Shown in pieces: positions 32,513 through 41,102 of a stretch of 64,000 bases of DNA. Source of the stretch: Pseudobdellovibrionaceae bacterium (GTDB lineage Bacteria; Bdellovibrionota; Bdellovibrionia; Bdellovibrionales; UBA1609); contig JACKAM010000001.1 of the NCBI GenBank assembly GCA_020635075.1, positions 1,054,001 to 1,118,000 of the forward strand. Reading direction: 5' to 3'. The first letter of the stretch is position 1; each line of letters starts with the position of its first letter. Under the pieces are notes generated by a model. It saw nothing but the letters and a program-made list of their open reading frames with translations. It was not told where the DNA came from and made no database searches. The position numbers and the translations under genes are program-made.

Positions 32513-33478
32513 ATGTGGGCAGCACTTTTCCCCGGTCAAGGAAGTCAACACACCGGGATGGGTCAGTTTCTCTACGACAATTTCACGATTGCCAAAGAAC
32601 TCTTTGAAGAGGCCAGTGATTCACTGTCGGTTGATTTCAAAAAACTTTGCTTTGATGGTCCTGAGAGCGACTTGGCTCTCACCCACAACACTCAGCCTTG
32701 CTTGCTGCTTGTTTCTACGGCCACCCATCGGGTTCTCCAATCACTGGTTCCATTTGAACCAATTGCTGGAGCCGGACATTCCATTGGTGAGTACGCCGCC
32801 CTTGTTGCCGGTGGATCACTGAATTTTGTCGACGCCATGCGAGCGGTTCGCAAGCGTGGCGAATATATGCAATCAGCTGTCCCCGTAGGTGAAGGGGCCA
32901 TGGTTGCTGTTATGGGGGTCACACCTGAGCAGATCATTGAGTTGTGCAAATGGACAGAGAAGACCTCTAGCTTGGGCCCTGTGGAACCCGCTAACTTTAA
33001 TGCTCCAGGACAAATTGTCGCCAGTGGCCAAAGTCAGGCCATTGAGTGGCTACAAAAAAACTATTCTCCCGAGGCCTTCTCTGGCGAAGCTCCTCGGCGC
33101 CTGAAGTTTATACCCCTTAAGGTATCGGCTCCTTTTCATTGCTCAATGATGCAACCAGCGGAAGAGAAGATGCGCAAGACCCTTGAGGATACGCCCTTCC
33201 AAGACTCGGCTTATCCCATTGTACAAAACTTCACCGCCGATCCGGTACGAGAGGCCGCTGTTCTAAGAGAGAATGTTATCCGCCAGATCTCTGCACCCGT
33301 TCGCTGGGTGGAATGCGTCGAGAAACTGGTGCATATGGGGACGCGAAAAGTAGTTGAGTTGGGCTGCGGAAAGGTATTATCTGGGTTGGCTAAAAAAATT
33401 GACAGTGCCAACCTCGAGACGTTCAATATCAATTCGCTTGATGAACTCAAGGCACTGGAACAACAGCTCCAGGCGTAA
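32513..33478 (+). CDS. fabD: Malonyl-CoA:ACP transacylase
   Basis: 321 aa. ALFPGQGSQHTGMG at the start and GHSIGEYAALVAGG with the catalytic Ser; the later ApFHCSMM-like segment APFHCSMMQPAE has the catalytic His. It loads malonyl groups on ACP for FabH and FabF. It starts 3 nt after fabH with GAGG upstream, so it is translationally linked. Confidence 0.96.
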   Translation: MWAALFPGQGSQHTGMGQFLYDNFTIAKELFEEASDSLSVDFKKLCFDGPESDLALTHNTQPCLLLVSTATHRVLQSLVPFEPIAGAGHSIGEYAALVAGGSLNFVDAMRAVRKRGEYMQSAVPVGEGAMVAVMGVTPEQIIELCKWTEKTSSLGPVEPANFNAPGQIVASGQSQAIEWLQKNYSPEAFSGEAPRRLKFIPLKVSAPFHCSMMQPAEEKMRKTLEDTPFQDSAYPIVQNFTADPVREAAVLRENVIRQISAPVRWVECVEKLVHMGTRKVVELGCGKVLSGLAKKIDSANLETFNINSLDELKALEQQLQA

Positions 33479-33496
33479 TGAGCGGGAAGGACCACT

Positions 33497-34237
33497 GTGG
33501 CTGACTTAAAGGGCAAGCGTATTCTTATTACCGGCGGCAGTCGCGGAATTGGTGCGGGCATCGCCCACAAATTGGCCGAGGCGGGAGCCCGCCTCGCAAT
33601 CACCTACACGTCCCGACCGGATGCCGCTGAACAGGTTCTCAAGTCACTGCCCGGTGATGGTCACATGAGCCTGAAGATGGACGTGGGCGATGAAGCCTCT
33701 GTGAACGAGGGCATTCAGAATGTCATAAATGCCTTTGATCAGATTGACGGTGTCGTTAACAACGCCGGCATCACCCGCGATCAGCTCCTGCTAAGAATGA
33801 AAACTGATGATTTTGACGATGTTATGCAGACCAACCTGCGCGGGACCTTTTTGGTTACCAAAGCTGTCATGAAGAGTTTGCTGAAGGCCCGAGCCGGGTC
33901 CATCGTCAATATTACCAGCGTGATTGGCCACTCGGGAAACCCTGGTCAGGCAAACTATGCCGCTTCGAAAGCTGGCACTGAGGGATTTACTCGCTCAGCT
34001 GCCCAAGAGGTGGCCTCACGTGGAATTCGCATTAATTGTGTGGCACCGGGATTTATCGTCACGGATATGACAGATGCCCTGGATGATACTCAAAAAGAGA
34101 GTATCCTCAAAACGATCCCCATGAACCGCCTGGGCCAAACGGATGATGTGGCCAATGCGGTGCAATTTTTATTGAGTGACGACTCTTCCTACATCACCGG
34201 ACAAACCATTCACGTTAATGGCGGAATGTACATGTAA
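33497..34237 (+). CDS. fabG: 3-oxoacyl-ACP reductase
   Basis: 246 aa, GTG start with GGAAGGA upstream. A short-chain dehydrogenase: NADPH-binding ITGGSRGIGAGIA, NNAG in GVVNNAGITRDQLLLRM, catalytic Ser in NITSVIGHSG and Tyr/Lys in NYAASKAG. IRINCVAPGFIVTDMT and GQTIHVNGGMYM are typical of FabG. It reduces 3-oxoacyl-ACP in each elongation cycle. It lies in the operon between fabD and acpP. Confidence 0.97.
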   Translation: MADLKGKRILITGGSRGIGAGIAHKLAEAGARLAITYTSRPDAAEQVLKSLPGDGHMSLKMDVGDEASVNEGIQNVINAFDQIDGVVNNAGITRDQLLLRMKTDDFDDVMQTNLRGTFLVTKAVMKSLLKARAGSIVNITSVIGHSGNPGQANYAASKAGTEGFTRSAAQEVASRGIRINCVAPGFIVTDMTDALDDTQKESILKTIPMNRLGQTDDVANAVQFLLSDDSSYITGQTIHVNGGMYM

Positions 34238-34304
34238 GGATGACTGTGGAGCAGCGGAGCTAACAAAGCGGAAACGGAAACAACGACGAAACGAGGAGAC
34301 GGAA

Positions 34305-34541
34305 ATGTCGATCGAACCAAAAGTGAAAAAGATCATTGAAGAGCAACTGGGTGTAGATCCTGAGCGTGTGAAGCTCGAAGCTTCTTTCATCGATGACCTG
34401 GGCGCTGACAGCCTTGATATCGTGGAATTGGTTATGGCCATGGAAGAGGAATTTGAGATTGAGATTCCGGATGAAGATGCAGAGAAGCTGAAGACTGTCT
34501 CTGACGTCTGCAAATATTTAGAGGGAAAAGGTAAGGCATAA
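34305..34541 (+). CDS. acpP: Acyl carrier protein
   Basis: 78 aa from the ATG at 34305 (GAGGAG 7 nt upstream). The phosphopantetheine attachment site is Ser36 in GADSLDIVELVM. The strongly acidic helical make-up is standard. The carrier of growing acyl chains for the Fab enzymes around it. Confidence 0.97.
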   Translation: MSIEPKVKKIIEEQLGVDPERVKLEASFIDDLGADSLDIVELVMAMEEEFEIEIPDEDAEKLKTVSDVCKYLEGKGKA

Positions 34542-34610
34542 GGCCTTACCCCCACCCCATTGATCGCAAACCATTAGGTACGTCTGCGAATAGACGATAA
34601 GGGGAAGACC

Positions 34611-35888
34611 ATGGCATCGGGAGAAAACAACTACCGCCGCCCTGCCCGTGAACAACGCCGAGTTGTGATCACCGGGCTGGCTGCAATTACACCTGTCGGG
34701 AACACGGCTCAAACCTCTTGGGAAGCCCTCATCAATGGCCGCTCTGGAATTGACCGTGTCACCCAATTTGATCCCACAAATTTTTCGGTGCAAATCAGTG
34801 GAGAGGTTAAAGACTTCCCCATTGATGACTACGTCCCCAAAAAAGACCAAAAGAAGATGCATCGATTTACCCACTTTGCCCTAGGTGCAGCCCACATGGC
34901 TCTGGCTGATTCCGGCTTGGAATTGACCGATGCCATTCAGGAAAAGACTGGGGCTATCACAGGTGTGGGAATCGGCGGATTGCCCCTAATAGAATCCCAG
35001 CGGGATGTGGTGGTGGAGCGCGGACCTTCTAGGATCACGCCCTTTTTTATTCCGGCGGTGATCTCAAATATGGCGGCCGGACACATCAGTATTAAATACG
35101 GCGCTAAGGGCCCCAACTACACCATAACCTCTGCTTGCGCGTCGGGCGCCCACGCCATTGGCGAGGCGGCCGGATATATCCGCAACGGATTTTGTGATGT
35201 GATGTTTGCTGGCGGAACAGAGGGCACTGTATGCCCCCTAGCGATCGGTGGCTTTGCCGCCATGAAGGCTCTTTCCACTCGTAACGACAACCCGCAGGCA
35301 GCGAGCCGTCCTTGGGATCGGGATCGGGACGGATTTGTCCTCTCAGAAGGTTGTGGAATGTTTATCCTGGAGGAGATGGAACACGCGGTAAAGCGTGGAG
35401 CCCGCATCTATGGAGAACTTACAGGTTATGGATTTAGCTCTGATGGCTTTCACATGACTAATCCGATCCCTGGCGGAGCCGGAGCATCTGTGGCCATGAA
35501 GATGGCCCTGCGTGATGCCATGATTGACAGTAACAAGATTGACTATATCAACGCCCATGGAACGAGCACTCCAGCCGGTGACCAGGCGGAAACTGAAGGC
35601 ATTAAGTCGGTCTTTGGTGATCATGCTTACAAACTTTGGGTGAGTAGCACCAAGAGCATGATTGGTCACACTTTGGGTGCGGCCGGAGCCGTCGAAAGTG
35701 TAATTGCCCTTCAGGCACTTCACCATGGAATCGTTCCACCGACGATCAACTTGGACAATCCGAGTCCTGAAAATGATTTGGACTATGTTCCTCACACGGC
35801 TCGCGAGAAGCAAATGCACCATGTGATGAACAACAGCTTTGGCTTTGGTGGCACCAATGCCAGTCTGATTTTCTCCAGGTTCAGTTGA
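34611..35888 (+). CDS. fabF: 3-oxoacyl-ACP synthase II
   Basis: 425 aa. KAS II Cys-His-His triad: Cys in ITSACASGAHAIGEA, His in NAHGTSTPAGD and His in KSMIGHTLGAAGAVE. It elongates acyl-ACP. The N-terminus carries about 15 extra polar residues (SGENNYRRPAREQRR) before the usual VVITGLAAITPVG start; the ATG at 34611 has AAGGGGA upstream, so the extension is likely real. Confidence 0.96.
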   Translation: MASGENNYRRPAREQRRVVITGLAAITPVGNTAQTSWEALINGRSGIDRVTQFDPTNFSVQISGEVKDFPIDDYVPKKDQKKMHRFTHFALGAAHMALADSGLELTDAIQEKTGAITGVGIGGLPLIESQRDVVVERGPSRITPFFIPAVISNMAAGHISIKYGAKGPNYTITSACASGAHAIGEAAGYIRNGFCDVMFAGGTEGTVCPLAIGGFAAMKALSTRNDNPQAASRPWDRDRDGFVLSEGCGMFILEEMEHAVKRGARIYGELTGYGFSSDGFHMTNPIPGGAGASVAMKMALRDAMIDSNKIDYINAHGTSTPAGDQAETEGIKSVFGDHAYKLWVSSTKSMIGHTLGAAGAVESVIALQALHHGIVPPTINLDNPSPENDLDYVPHTAREKQMHHVMNNSFGFGGTNASLIFSRFS

Positions 35889-35930
35889 TTTCAACCGGGC
35901 CTGGAACCACATTTTAGAGAGAGAGGTCTC

Positions 35931-36374
35931 ATGGATTACGATCTACCCATCATGATTGCCTGTGACCATGCGGGCTTCCCTCTAAAAGATCATTTGCTTA
36001 AAAAATATCCCCGCCTGCAGTGGCAAGATCTCGGCACCAACTCCGAAGAGAGAGTCGATTATCCTGATTTTGCGAGTCGGCTATGCGAAAAGATGCGCGA
36101 ACAGCCTGGTGTGAGAGGTGTTTTGGTCTGTGGCTCTGGCCAGGGTATGGCCATGAGAGCCAACAAATACCCATGGATTCGTGCCGCCCTTTGCTGGTCA
36201 GAAGAGACTGCCGTCCTGGCTCGCCAACACAACGACGCCAATGTGCTGTGCCTTGGCTCCCGTTTGCTTGAGCCAAGTCTAGCTGAAGAGCTTCTGCGTC
36301 TGTTTTTGGCCACTCCATTTGAGGGCGGCCGCCACAGCGAGCGAGTGGAAAAGGTATCCGCTCCCGTTGAATAA
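35931..36374 (+). CDS. rpiB: Ribose-5-phosphate isomerase B
   Basis: 147 aa. MIACDHAGFPLKDHL is the RpiB start; VLVCGSGQGMAMRANK replaces the more common CGTGIGMS loop, and RQHNDANVLCLGSR is conserved. It interconverts ribose-5- and ribulose-5-phosphate. Located between fabF and glyA, an order common in several proteobacterial lines. Confidence 0.93.
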   Translation: MDYDLPIMIACDHAGFPLKDHLLKKYPRLQWQDLGTNSEERVDYPDFASRLCEKMREQPGVRGVLVCGSGQGMAMRANKYPWIRAALCWSEETAVLARQHNDANVLCLGSRLLEPSLAEELLRLFLATPFEGGRHSERVEKVSAPVE

Positions 36375-36402
36375 TTGAACCACCAACTTTTGGAGAACCA
36401 CC

Positions 36403-37635
36403 ATGTCTATCATTCACGAGAAAGATCCTGAAATCGCCGCCATTATTGATGCGGAAATGGAGCGCCAGCAGACCGGACTGGAAATGATTGCCAGTGAGAA
36501 CTATGCCTCCCGCGCGGTGATGGAGGCCCAGGGCTCTGTCCTCACCAATAAGTATGCCGAAGGCTATCCAAGAAAACGTTACTATGGCGGCTGTGAAGAG
36601 GTGGACAAAGCAGAACAACTAGCCATTGACCGAGCCAAAAAGCTCTTTGGCTGTGAACACGCCAACGTCCAACCTCATTCTGGATCTCAGGCCAACATGG
36701 CGGTTTGTTTAGCCGCAGCCAAAACTGGCGACACTATTATGGGCATGAATCTCTCCCACGGAGGGCATTTGACCCACGGCTCGCCAGTGAACTTTTCTGG
36801 CTTTTTGTTTAATGCGGTTCACTATGGGCTAAACCCAGAGACAGAAAGGCTGGATTACGATGAAATCATGGACTCGGCCAAAAAACACAAGCCGACATTG
36901 CTGATTGCGGGTTACAGCGCCTACCCCCGCATTTTGGATTTTGCCAAATTTCGTGAGATCGCCGATGCCGTGGGCGCCACCTTGCTCGTCGACATGGCCC
37001 ATTTTGCAGGCCTTGTGGCTGGAGGGGCTCATCCCTCACCCATTCCTTTTGCCGATTTCACCACCACCACCACTCACAAAACTCTGCGCGGCCCTCGGGG
37101 CGGCATGATTTTGTGTAATGAGGAACGGGCGAAGGCCATCAACAGTAAGATCTTCCCTGGCATTCAGGGGGGACCCCTGGAGCACGTTATTGCTGCCAAG
37201 GCCGTGGCCTTCGGCGAAGCCCTTAAGCCAGAGTTCCGCAGCTACTGCGAAAAGATATTGGACAATGCCAAGGCTCTGGCCGACACCTTAATGGCACGTG
37301 GTTTTAAGCTTGTCACCGACGGGACTGACAACCACCTTTTGCTGCTTGATTTGAGTGATCGTGAAATCACCGGCAAAGATGCCGAGCAGGTTCTGGATCG
37401 TGCGGGGATTACCGTGAACAAGAACACTGTTCCCAATGAAAAGCGATCGCCCTTTGTGACCAGTGGAATTCGCATTGGTACCCCGGCTCTTACCACCCGC
37501 AACATGGGTCGAGGCGAAATGGAAGTGATCGGTGGCTGGATTGCCGATGTATTGGAAAACTCCACTAATGAATCGACCATCACCAAAGTCCGTGATCAGG
37601 TTCGAGAGCTGTGCGAGAAATTCCCCATTTATTAG
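36403..37635 (+). CDS. glyA: Serine hydroxymethyltransferase
   Basis: 410 aa, full length. GlyA motifs: ASENYASRAVMEAQGSVLTN, the YPRKRYYGG loop, HSGSQANMAVCLAA, and TTTTHKTLRGPRGGMILC with the PLP lysine. It converts serine and tetrahydrofolate to glycine and methylene-tetrahydrofolate. GGAG precedes the ATG. Its last 25 bp overlap the next gene. The 28-bp gap to rpiB leaves no space for a riboswitch. Confidence 0.97.
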   Translation: MSIIHEKDPEIAAIIDAEMERQQTGLEMIASENYASRAVMEAQGSVLTNKYAEGYPRKRYYGGCEEVDKAEQLAIDRAKKLFGCEHANVQPHSGSQANMAVCLAAAKTGDTIMGMNLSHGGHLTHGSPVNFSGFLFNAVHYGLNPETERLDYDEIMDSAKKHKPTLLIAGYSAYPRILDFAKFREIADAVGATLLVDMAHFAGLVAGGAHPSPIPFADFTTTTTHKTLRGPRGGMILCNEERAKAINSKIFPGIQGGPLEHVIAAKAVAFGEALKPEFRSYCEKILDNAKALADTLMARGFKLVTDGTDNHLLLLDLSDREITGKDAEQVLDRAGITVNKNTVPNEKRSPFVTSGIRIGTPALTTRNMGRGEMEVIGGWIADVLENSTNESTITKVRDQVRELCEKFPIY

Positions 37636-38375
37636 CTCCCCATATTAAGGGGCAACTCCTGTGGTTTTGCCTTTTGGGCTCGATTGCTTTCTCATTAGCT
37701 GGATGCTCCAGCTTTAGGGGCCCGGGTGAATTTAAGTCACCGGATGCTTTTCGCAGCGAGAGTAATAACTATCAACTCCTTTTGCCGGAGTTTCGAGGTC
37801 CCACTCCTGCCCCCACGCCAAGAAGTGGCGAGGCCCCGATTGGCGAGGGTCCCTTTGTCCTGGAGTGGCCGGTGCAGGCCGCTCGGCTGACTCAGAAGTT
37901 TCGCCCATCCTCAAATCCCAGCCACCAGGGCATTGATTTAGCTGGCTCTCTGAATAGTCCTATTCTATCCGCCCATGATGGCATCATCGTCTACGCCGGC
38001 CGAGGCTTTAAAGGTTATGGCAAGATGATCTTAGTTGAGTACAACCACATGTGGGCGACCTTGTATGCTCATCTCAACCGCTACAAAGTCAATACCGGAG
38101 AGTGGGTCACCCGTGGACAACTGATTGGCCTGATGGGTCGCACGGGCCGAGTCTCAGGGGTTCACCTTCATTTTGAATTGCTTAAGGACAAACAGCCGGT
38201 TGATCCCTTGTCCATGTTGAGATTTAAGGGCGAAGTTGCCGAAGCCACTGAGACGCAAGGACTTCCTCTTGCAACCCTTCTCCGTTTGGTGCCTGATGCG
38301 GAGTGCAACCAGGTGGGCTGGCAGACCCATCCCGCCCTGTGTGTTAATCTCCGGTTTGGAGCGAATCGTTTATGA
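37611..38375 (+). CDS. M23-family peptidase lipoprotein
   Basis: 254 aa from a GTG that overlaps the end of glyA; later CTG/TTG starts are possible. Lipobox FSLAGCSS follows a hydrophobic helix (LLWFCLLGSIAFSLAGC). A linker rich in Pro leads to the M23 (LytM) domain: NPSHQGIDLAG (HxxxD), TLYAHLNRY and GRVSGVHLHFE (HxH). All zinc ligands are present, so it may be an active peptidoglycan endopeptidase or an amidase activator such as NlpD, but a LysM domain is missing. Overlaps the next gene by 4 bp. Confidence 0.9.
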   Translation: MREIPHLLAPHIKGQLLWFCLLGSIAFSLAGCSSFRGPGEFKSPDAFRSESNNYQLLLPEFRGPTPAPTPRSGEAPIGEGPFVLEWPVQAARLTQKFRPSSNPSHQGIDLAGSLNSPILSAHDGIIVYAGRGFKGYGKMILVEYNHMWATLYAHLNRYKVNTGEWVTRGQLIGLMGRTGRVSGVHLHFELLKDKQPVDPLSMLRFKGEVAEATETQGLPLATLLRLVPDAECNQVGWQTHPALCVNLRFGANRL

Positions 38376-38758
38376 CTGAATTTCTTCTTCTCGCTGGAAG
38401 TTTTTTGATTGAGATCCTGCTGCCGAGCCTGGTGGAGATTGTGCTTGAGGTTTTAGTTTGGTTTTTCCCACAAGGTATTGAGCGGGCCGACAAACTTCCG
38501 CTTTGGATGTTGTTGGGCGCACTACTGGGATGGCTTTCGACTTATGTTCTCCCCTATCAGGTTATTGGCGACACCTGGGCACTGGCCCTGAATGTCATGG
38601 TCGCTCCCATCGTTTGTGGTTTTCTCATTCACATGATTGGCAACAATCGGGAAAAACGAAAAAAGGTGCGCTTCCGTTTTGAGAACTTCTGGGGCGGAGC
38701 CTTGTTTAGCTTGGGCTTTATCATCTGCCGCCTCTTTATTCTCCATCTCGACAATTAG
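38372..38758 (+). CDS. Small integral membrane protein
   Basis: 128 aa with three to four membrane segments (FLIEILLPSLVEIVLEVLVW, LPLWMLLGALLGWLSTYVL, LALNVMVAPIVCGFLIHMIG, GALFSLGFIICRLFIL). A positive loop NNREKRKKVRFRF. No family is recognised. Coupled to the M23 gene (ATGA overlap); it is the last gene of the long operon. Confidence 0.7.
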   Translation: MTEFLLLAGSFLIEILLPSLVEIVLEVLVWFFPQGIERADKLPLWMLLGALLGWLSTYVLPYQVIGDTWALALNVMVAPIVCGFLIHMIGNNREKRKKVRFRFENFWGGALFSLGFIICRLFILHLDN

Positions 38759-38787
38759 GCCCCTAAAGCCAACCTCTCTTTGGGGCC
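38758..38787 (+). terminator. Terminator-like hairpin at the end of the fab-glyA operon
   Basis: GGCCCCTAAAG pairs with CTTTGGGGCC (one bulge), starting in the stop codon of the membrane gene. The tail CGGGTTC is not T-rich, so efficiency is doubtful. Confidence 0.5.
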
Positions 38788-39039
38788 GGGTTCATTGAGC
38801 AGCTGGTTTTCACCTGTCTCAAGCTTAGACGGCTGAAATCCCTCGGCTTTTCATCAATCTCTCATGTCTTTACTGATTTCAACACCTTAGCGCCACCATC
38901 TGACTCCAACTTTGCGCCAAATCGGTACAATAATTGAATATTTACCTGAGTGGGATGAATGGACTGGCAAGCTAACGAGGGATTTATTGGCATGAAATAC
39001 TTGGGAACAGTTGAGAACAATGAAAGGCAAAACCTCAGT

Positions 39040-39555
39040 ATGAGCGAATGGCTGATACTGGGATTACTTGTTTCACTTTTTATTTCGTTCAATGTCGCTG
39101 AAGCTGGCCCTAGCTACCGCTATGAAGAAGGCGAATGCAAGATGATCAAGACACTTGGCGGCAAGGTGCAGATCACCGGCGTTGGCATTGAGAAGTGTGG
39201 ATTTCAGGCGGCTAAAGCCAGTCACTCCGAGTGGGATGTGGTCGCTGGCAAATGCCACAAAGTCTATGTCTATGTTTCTTCATCCAACCCCAGTTGGGAA
39301 TTACGTAAGGTTCAGAGCAATGAACAGCACTCTCTCGAAGACTGCGGGTACGATATGGCCGCTCCCAAGCGCCAAGCAGTCTACTATGAAAAGACCTCCA
39401 ACCGCTGTCGCAAAAAGATGATCTATTCTTCTACCAAGGGGTTGGAAGACATTGAAGTCGTCACCGATCAACCTATGGTCAGTCAAAAAATACGCAACTT
39501 CAAACGCATGGATCGCCGCGTGGCCGCCCAGGCCATGAAGTCTCTTTGTCGCTAA
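39040..39555 (+). CDS. Secreted cysteine-containing protein of unknown function
   Basis: 171 aa from the ATG at 39040, chosen because a signal peptide starts there (WLILGLLVSLFISFNVAEA); ATGs at 38959 and 38992 would add a polar N-terminus. The mature protein has about five Cys spaced as likely disulfide pairs (GECKMIK, EKCGFQ, GKCHKV, EDCGYD, NRCRKK, SLCR) and three similar units of the type Y-E-x-G-x-C-K/R-K. It may be a small extracellular repeat protein. No family known. Confidence 0.65.
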   Translation: MSEWLILGLLVSLFISFNVAEAGPSYRYEEGECKMIKTLGGKVQITGVGIEKCGFQAAKASHSEWDVVAGKCHKVYVYVSSSNPSWELRKVQSNEQHSLEDCGYDMAAPKRQAVYYEKTSNRCRKKMIYSSTKGLEDIEVVTDQPMVSQKIRNFKRMDRRVAAQAMKSLCR

Positions 39556-39709
39556 TGGGTAGAAAGCTTTTCCAAGTTTAGAATGGATCTCCCAGTAGAA
39601 ATTTCTACTCTTGCTCCCTTACAACCTTAATTTGACCAGATGAAGACCAGTCAATAGGGCTCACTATTGAGCAACTAACTCAATTGGATCAAACATGAAG
39701 GAGCCTTTC

Positions 39710-40777
39710 ATGACTGTGCCCTCATTTCGTTCCGTCTATTTGGCGGCAGCGACGATTTTATTTTCACTCTTTGTTCAAATGCCCTCGCATGCCCTACCAA
39801 GCAAGGAGATGGTTCAGGATGTTCAGGTCACTGTCCTGTCGGACATGGCCATCAGCCGGTGGACCCACGGCGAGTGGGGGTTTTCAGCCCTCGTCGAAGC
39901 GACCCTCAAGGACGGTTCTAAAAAGACAATTTTGTTTGATACTGGGGGCGAACCGCAAACCGTTCTCTACAACGTGGAAAAGATCAATGCCAAGCGGCCT
40001 GCCGGCGATAAGATTGATCTGTGCAGTATCAGGGAAGTTATTCTCAGCCACAATCACCAGGATCACACCATGGGGCTGGTGGCCATCCGCCAGCACTGTC
40101 TCAAGAAAGACCCACAGAGCAAAGCCCTCTCTGTCGCATACGTCGGTGGCCCTGAAACTTTTTGGCCACGCCCGCTGAAAGATGGCGGCGACGACAACGT
40201 GATGGTTCAGGAAAAACCAAAGTATGAAGCCCTTGGCGGCCTTTTTGTGGAACATGTTCGACCGAAAACTCTAGCCCCGGGAATTTGGCTGACCGGTGGC
40301 CACGTGCCACGCCCCTTTGCAGAGAAAAACTGGAGCCCCTCCGACCCCATGCAAACACCCGATGGTAAGTTGGTTGATGACATTATTCCGGAGAGTCAGG
40401 CCCTGGTGATCAACACCGTGAAAGGCCTAGTTGTTATCACTGGCTGTGGTCATGCAGGCCTCATCAACATTTTAGACTACGCGACTCGCACATCAGGGAC
40501 AGGCAAAGTTCACACGGTCATTGGCGGGTTTCATTTGTTCCGCCAGGAAAAAGGCAGTGCCGAAGGGCAGCTGGACTGGACGGCAAAAATGCTGTTGTCA
40601 TTTGGCGTAGAACACTTTTTAGGTGCCCATTGTACTGGATTTGATCGAGTGCACTACCTGAGAGAAAAGATGAATATGGACTCACACCACGCGGTGATCA
40701 GCTCCATTCAAACTGTCTTTTCGCTAAGTAAAGGGATTGAACCACCCAAACCCGGAATCAATCACGGGGTTCAGTAG
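39710..40777 (+). CDS. Exported metallo-beta-lactamase-fold hydrolase
   Basis: 355 aa from the ATG at 39710 (AAGGAG 7 nt upstream; the earlier ATG at 39695 overlaps this site). Signal peptide (YLAAATILFSLFVQMPSHA). MBL motifs: FDTGG, VILSHNHQDHTMGL (HxHxDH), ITGCGHAGLINI and VIGGFHLF, with a late HCTG. This set resembles COG1237 proteins (dihydropterin/RFA-P synthase-like). The export signal points to a periplasmic hydrolase; the substrate is unknown. It converges with the 40758-41102 gene, overlapping by 20 bp. Confidence 0.88.
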   Translation: MTVPSFRSVYLAAATILFSLFVQMPSHALPSKEMVQDVQVTVLSDMAISRWTHGEWGFSALVEATLKDGSKKTILFDTGGEPQTVLYNVEKINAKRPAGDKIDLCSIREVILSHNHQDHTMGLVAIRQHCLKKDPQSKALSVAYVGGPETFWPRPLKDGGDDNVMVQEKPKYEALGGLFVEHVRPKTLAPGIWLTGGHVPRPFAEKNWSPSDPMQTPDGKLVDDIIPESQALVINTVKGLVVITGCGHAGLINILDYATRTSGTGKVHTVIGGFHLFRQEKGSAEGQLDWTAKMLLSFGVEHFLGAHCTGFDRVHYLREKMNMDSHHAVISSIQTVFSLSKGIEPPKPGINHGVQ

Positions 40778-41102
40778 AAACCAGGGCGCGGCGGGAGTAG
40801 TTTCCCGCCAAGGCGGCGCAGGCGGCAAACAGGCCGCCTGCCAAGCCAATCATCAAATACACCAGTGTAAAATGGGGCAAGTGAAAAAGCTGAGCCAATC
40901 TCTCCCCCGTCCCAAGAGCATTTTTCATATCAAAGTAATAGGCAGCGGCCACCCAGGTGAGCATTACCGAAATCGCAGATACGTAGAAACCCTTAAATCG
41001 TGAGCTCAAAAACCAACCGGCGACAAAACAAATGGGTGCCACCGACCACCAAGGCAAAAACAAACCGGTCACTAACAACACAATGGCAAGTAGGTAAATC
41101 AT
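40758..41102 (-). CDS. Small membrane protein linked to penicillin acylase
   Basis: 114 aa, three to four membrane segments (LLAIVLLVTGLFLPWW, VAPICFVAGWFL, VSAISVMLTWVAAAYYF, LVYLMIGLAGGLFAACAAL). Its ATG overlaps the acylase stop (4 bp), so they are coupled. No family known; the 3' end overlaps the convergent MBL gene. Confidence 0.7.
   Translation of the reverse strand: MIYLLAIVLLVTGLFLPWWSVAPICFVAGWFLSSRFKGFYVSAISVMLTWVAAAYYFDMKNALGTGERLAQLFHLPHFTLVYLMIGLAGGLFAACAALAGNYSRRALVSTEPRD

Noticed and set aside
36375..36402. Glycine or folate-related riboswitch before glyA
   Set aside because: Only 28 bp separate rpiB and glyA, too short for such a structure.
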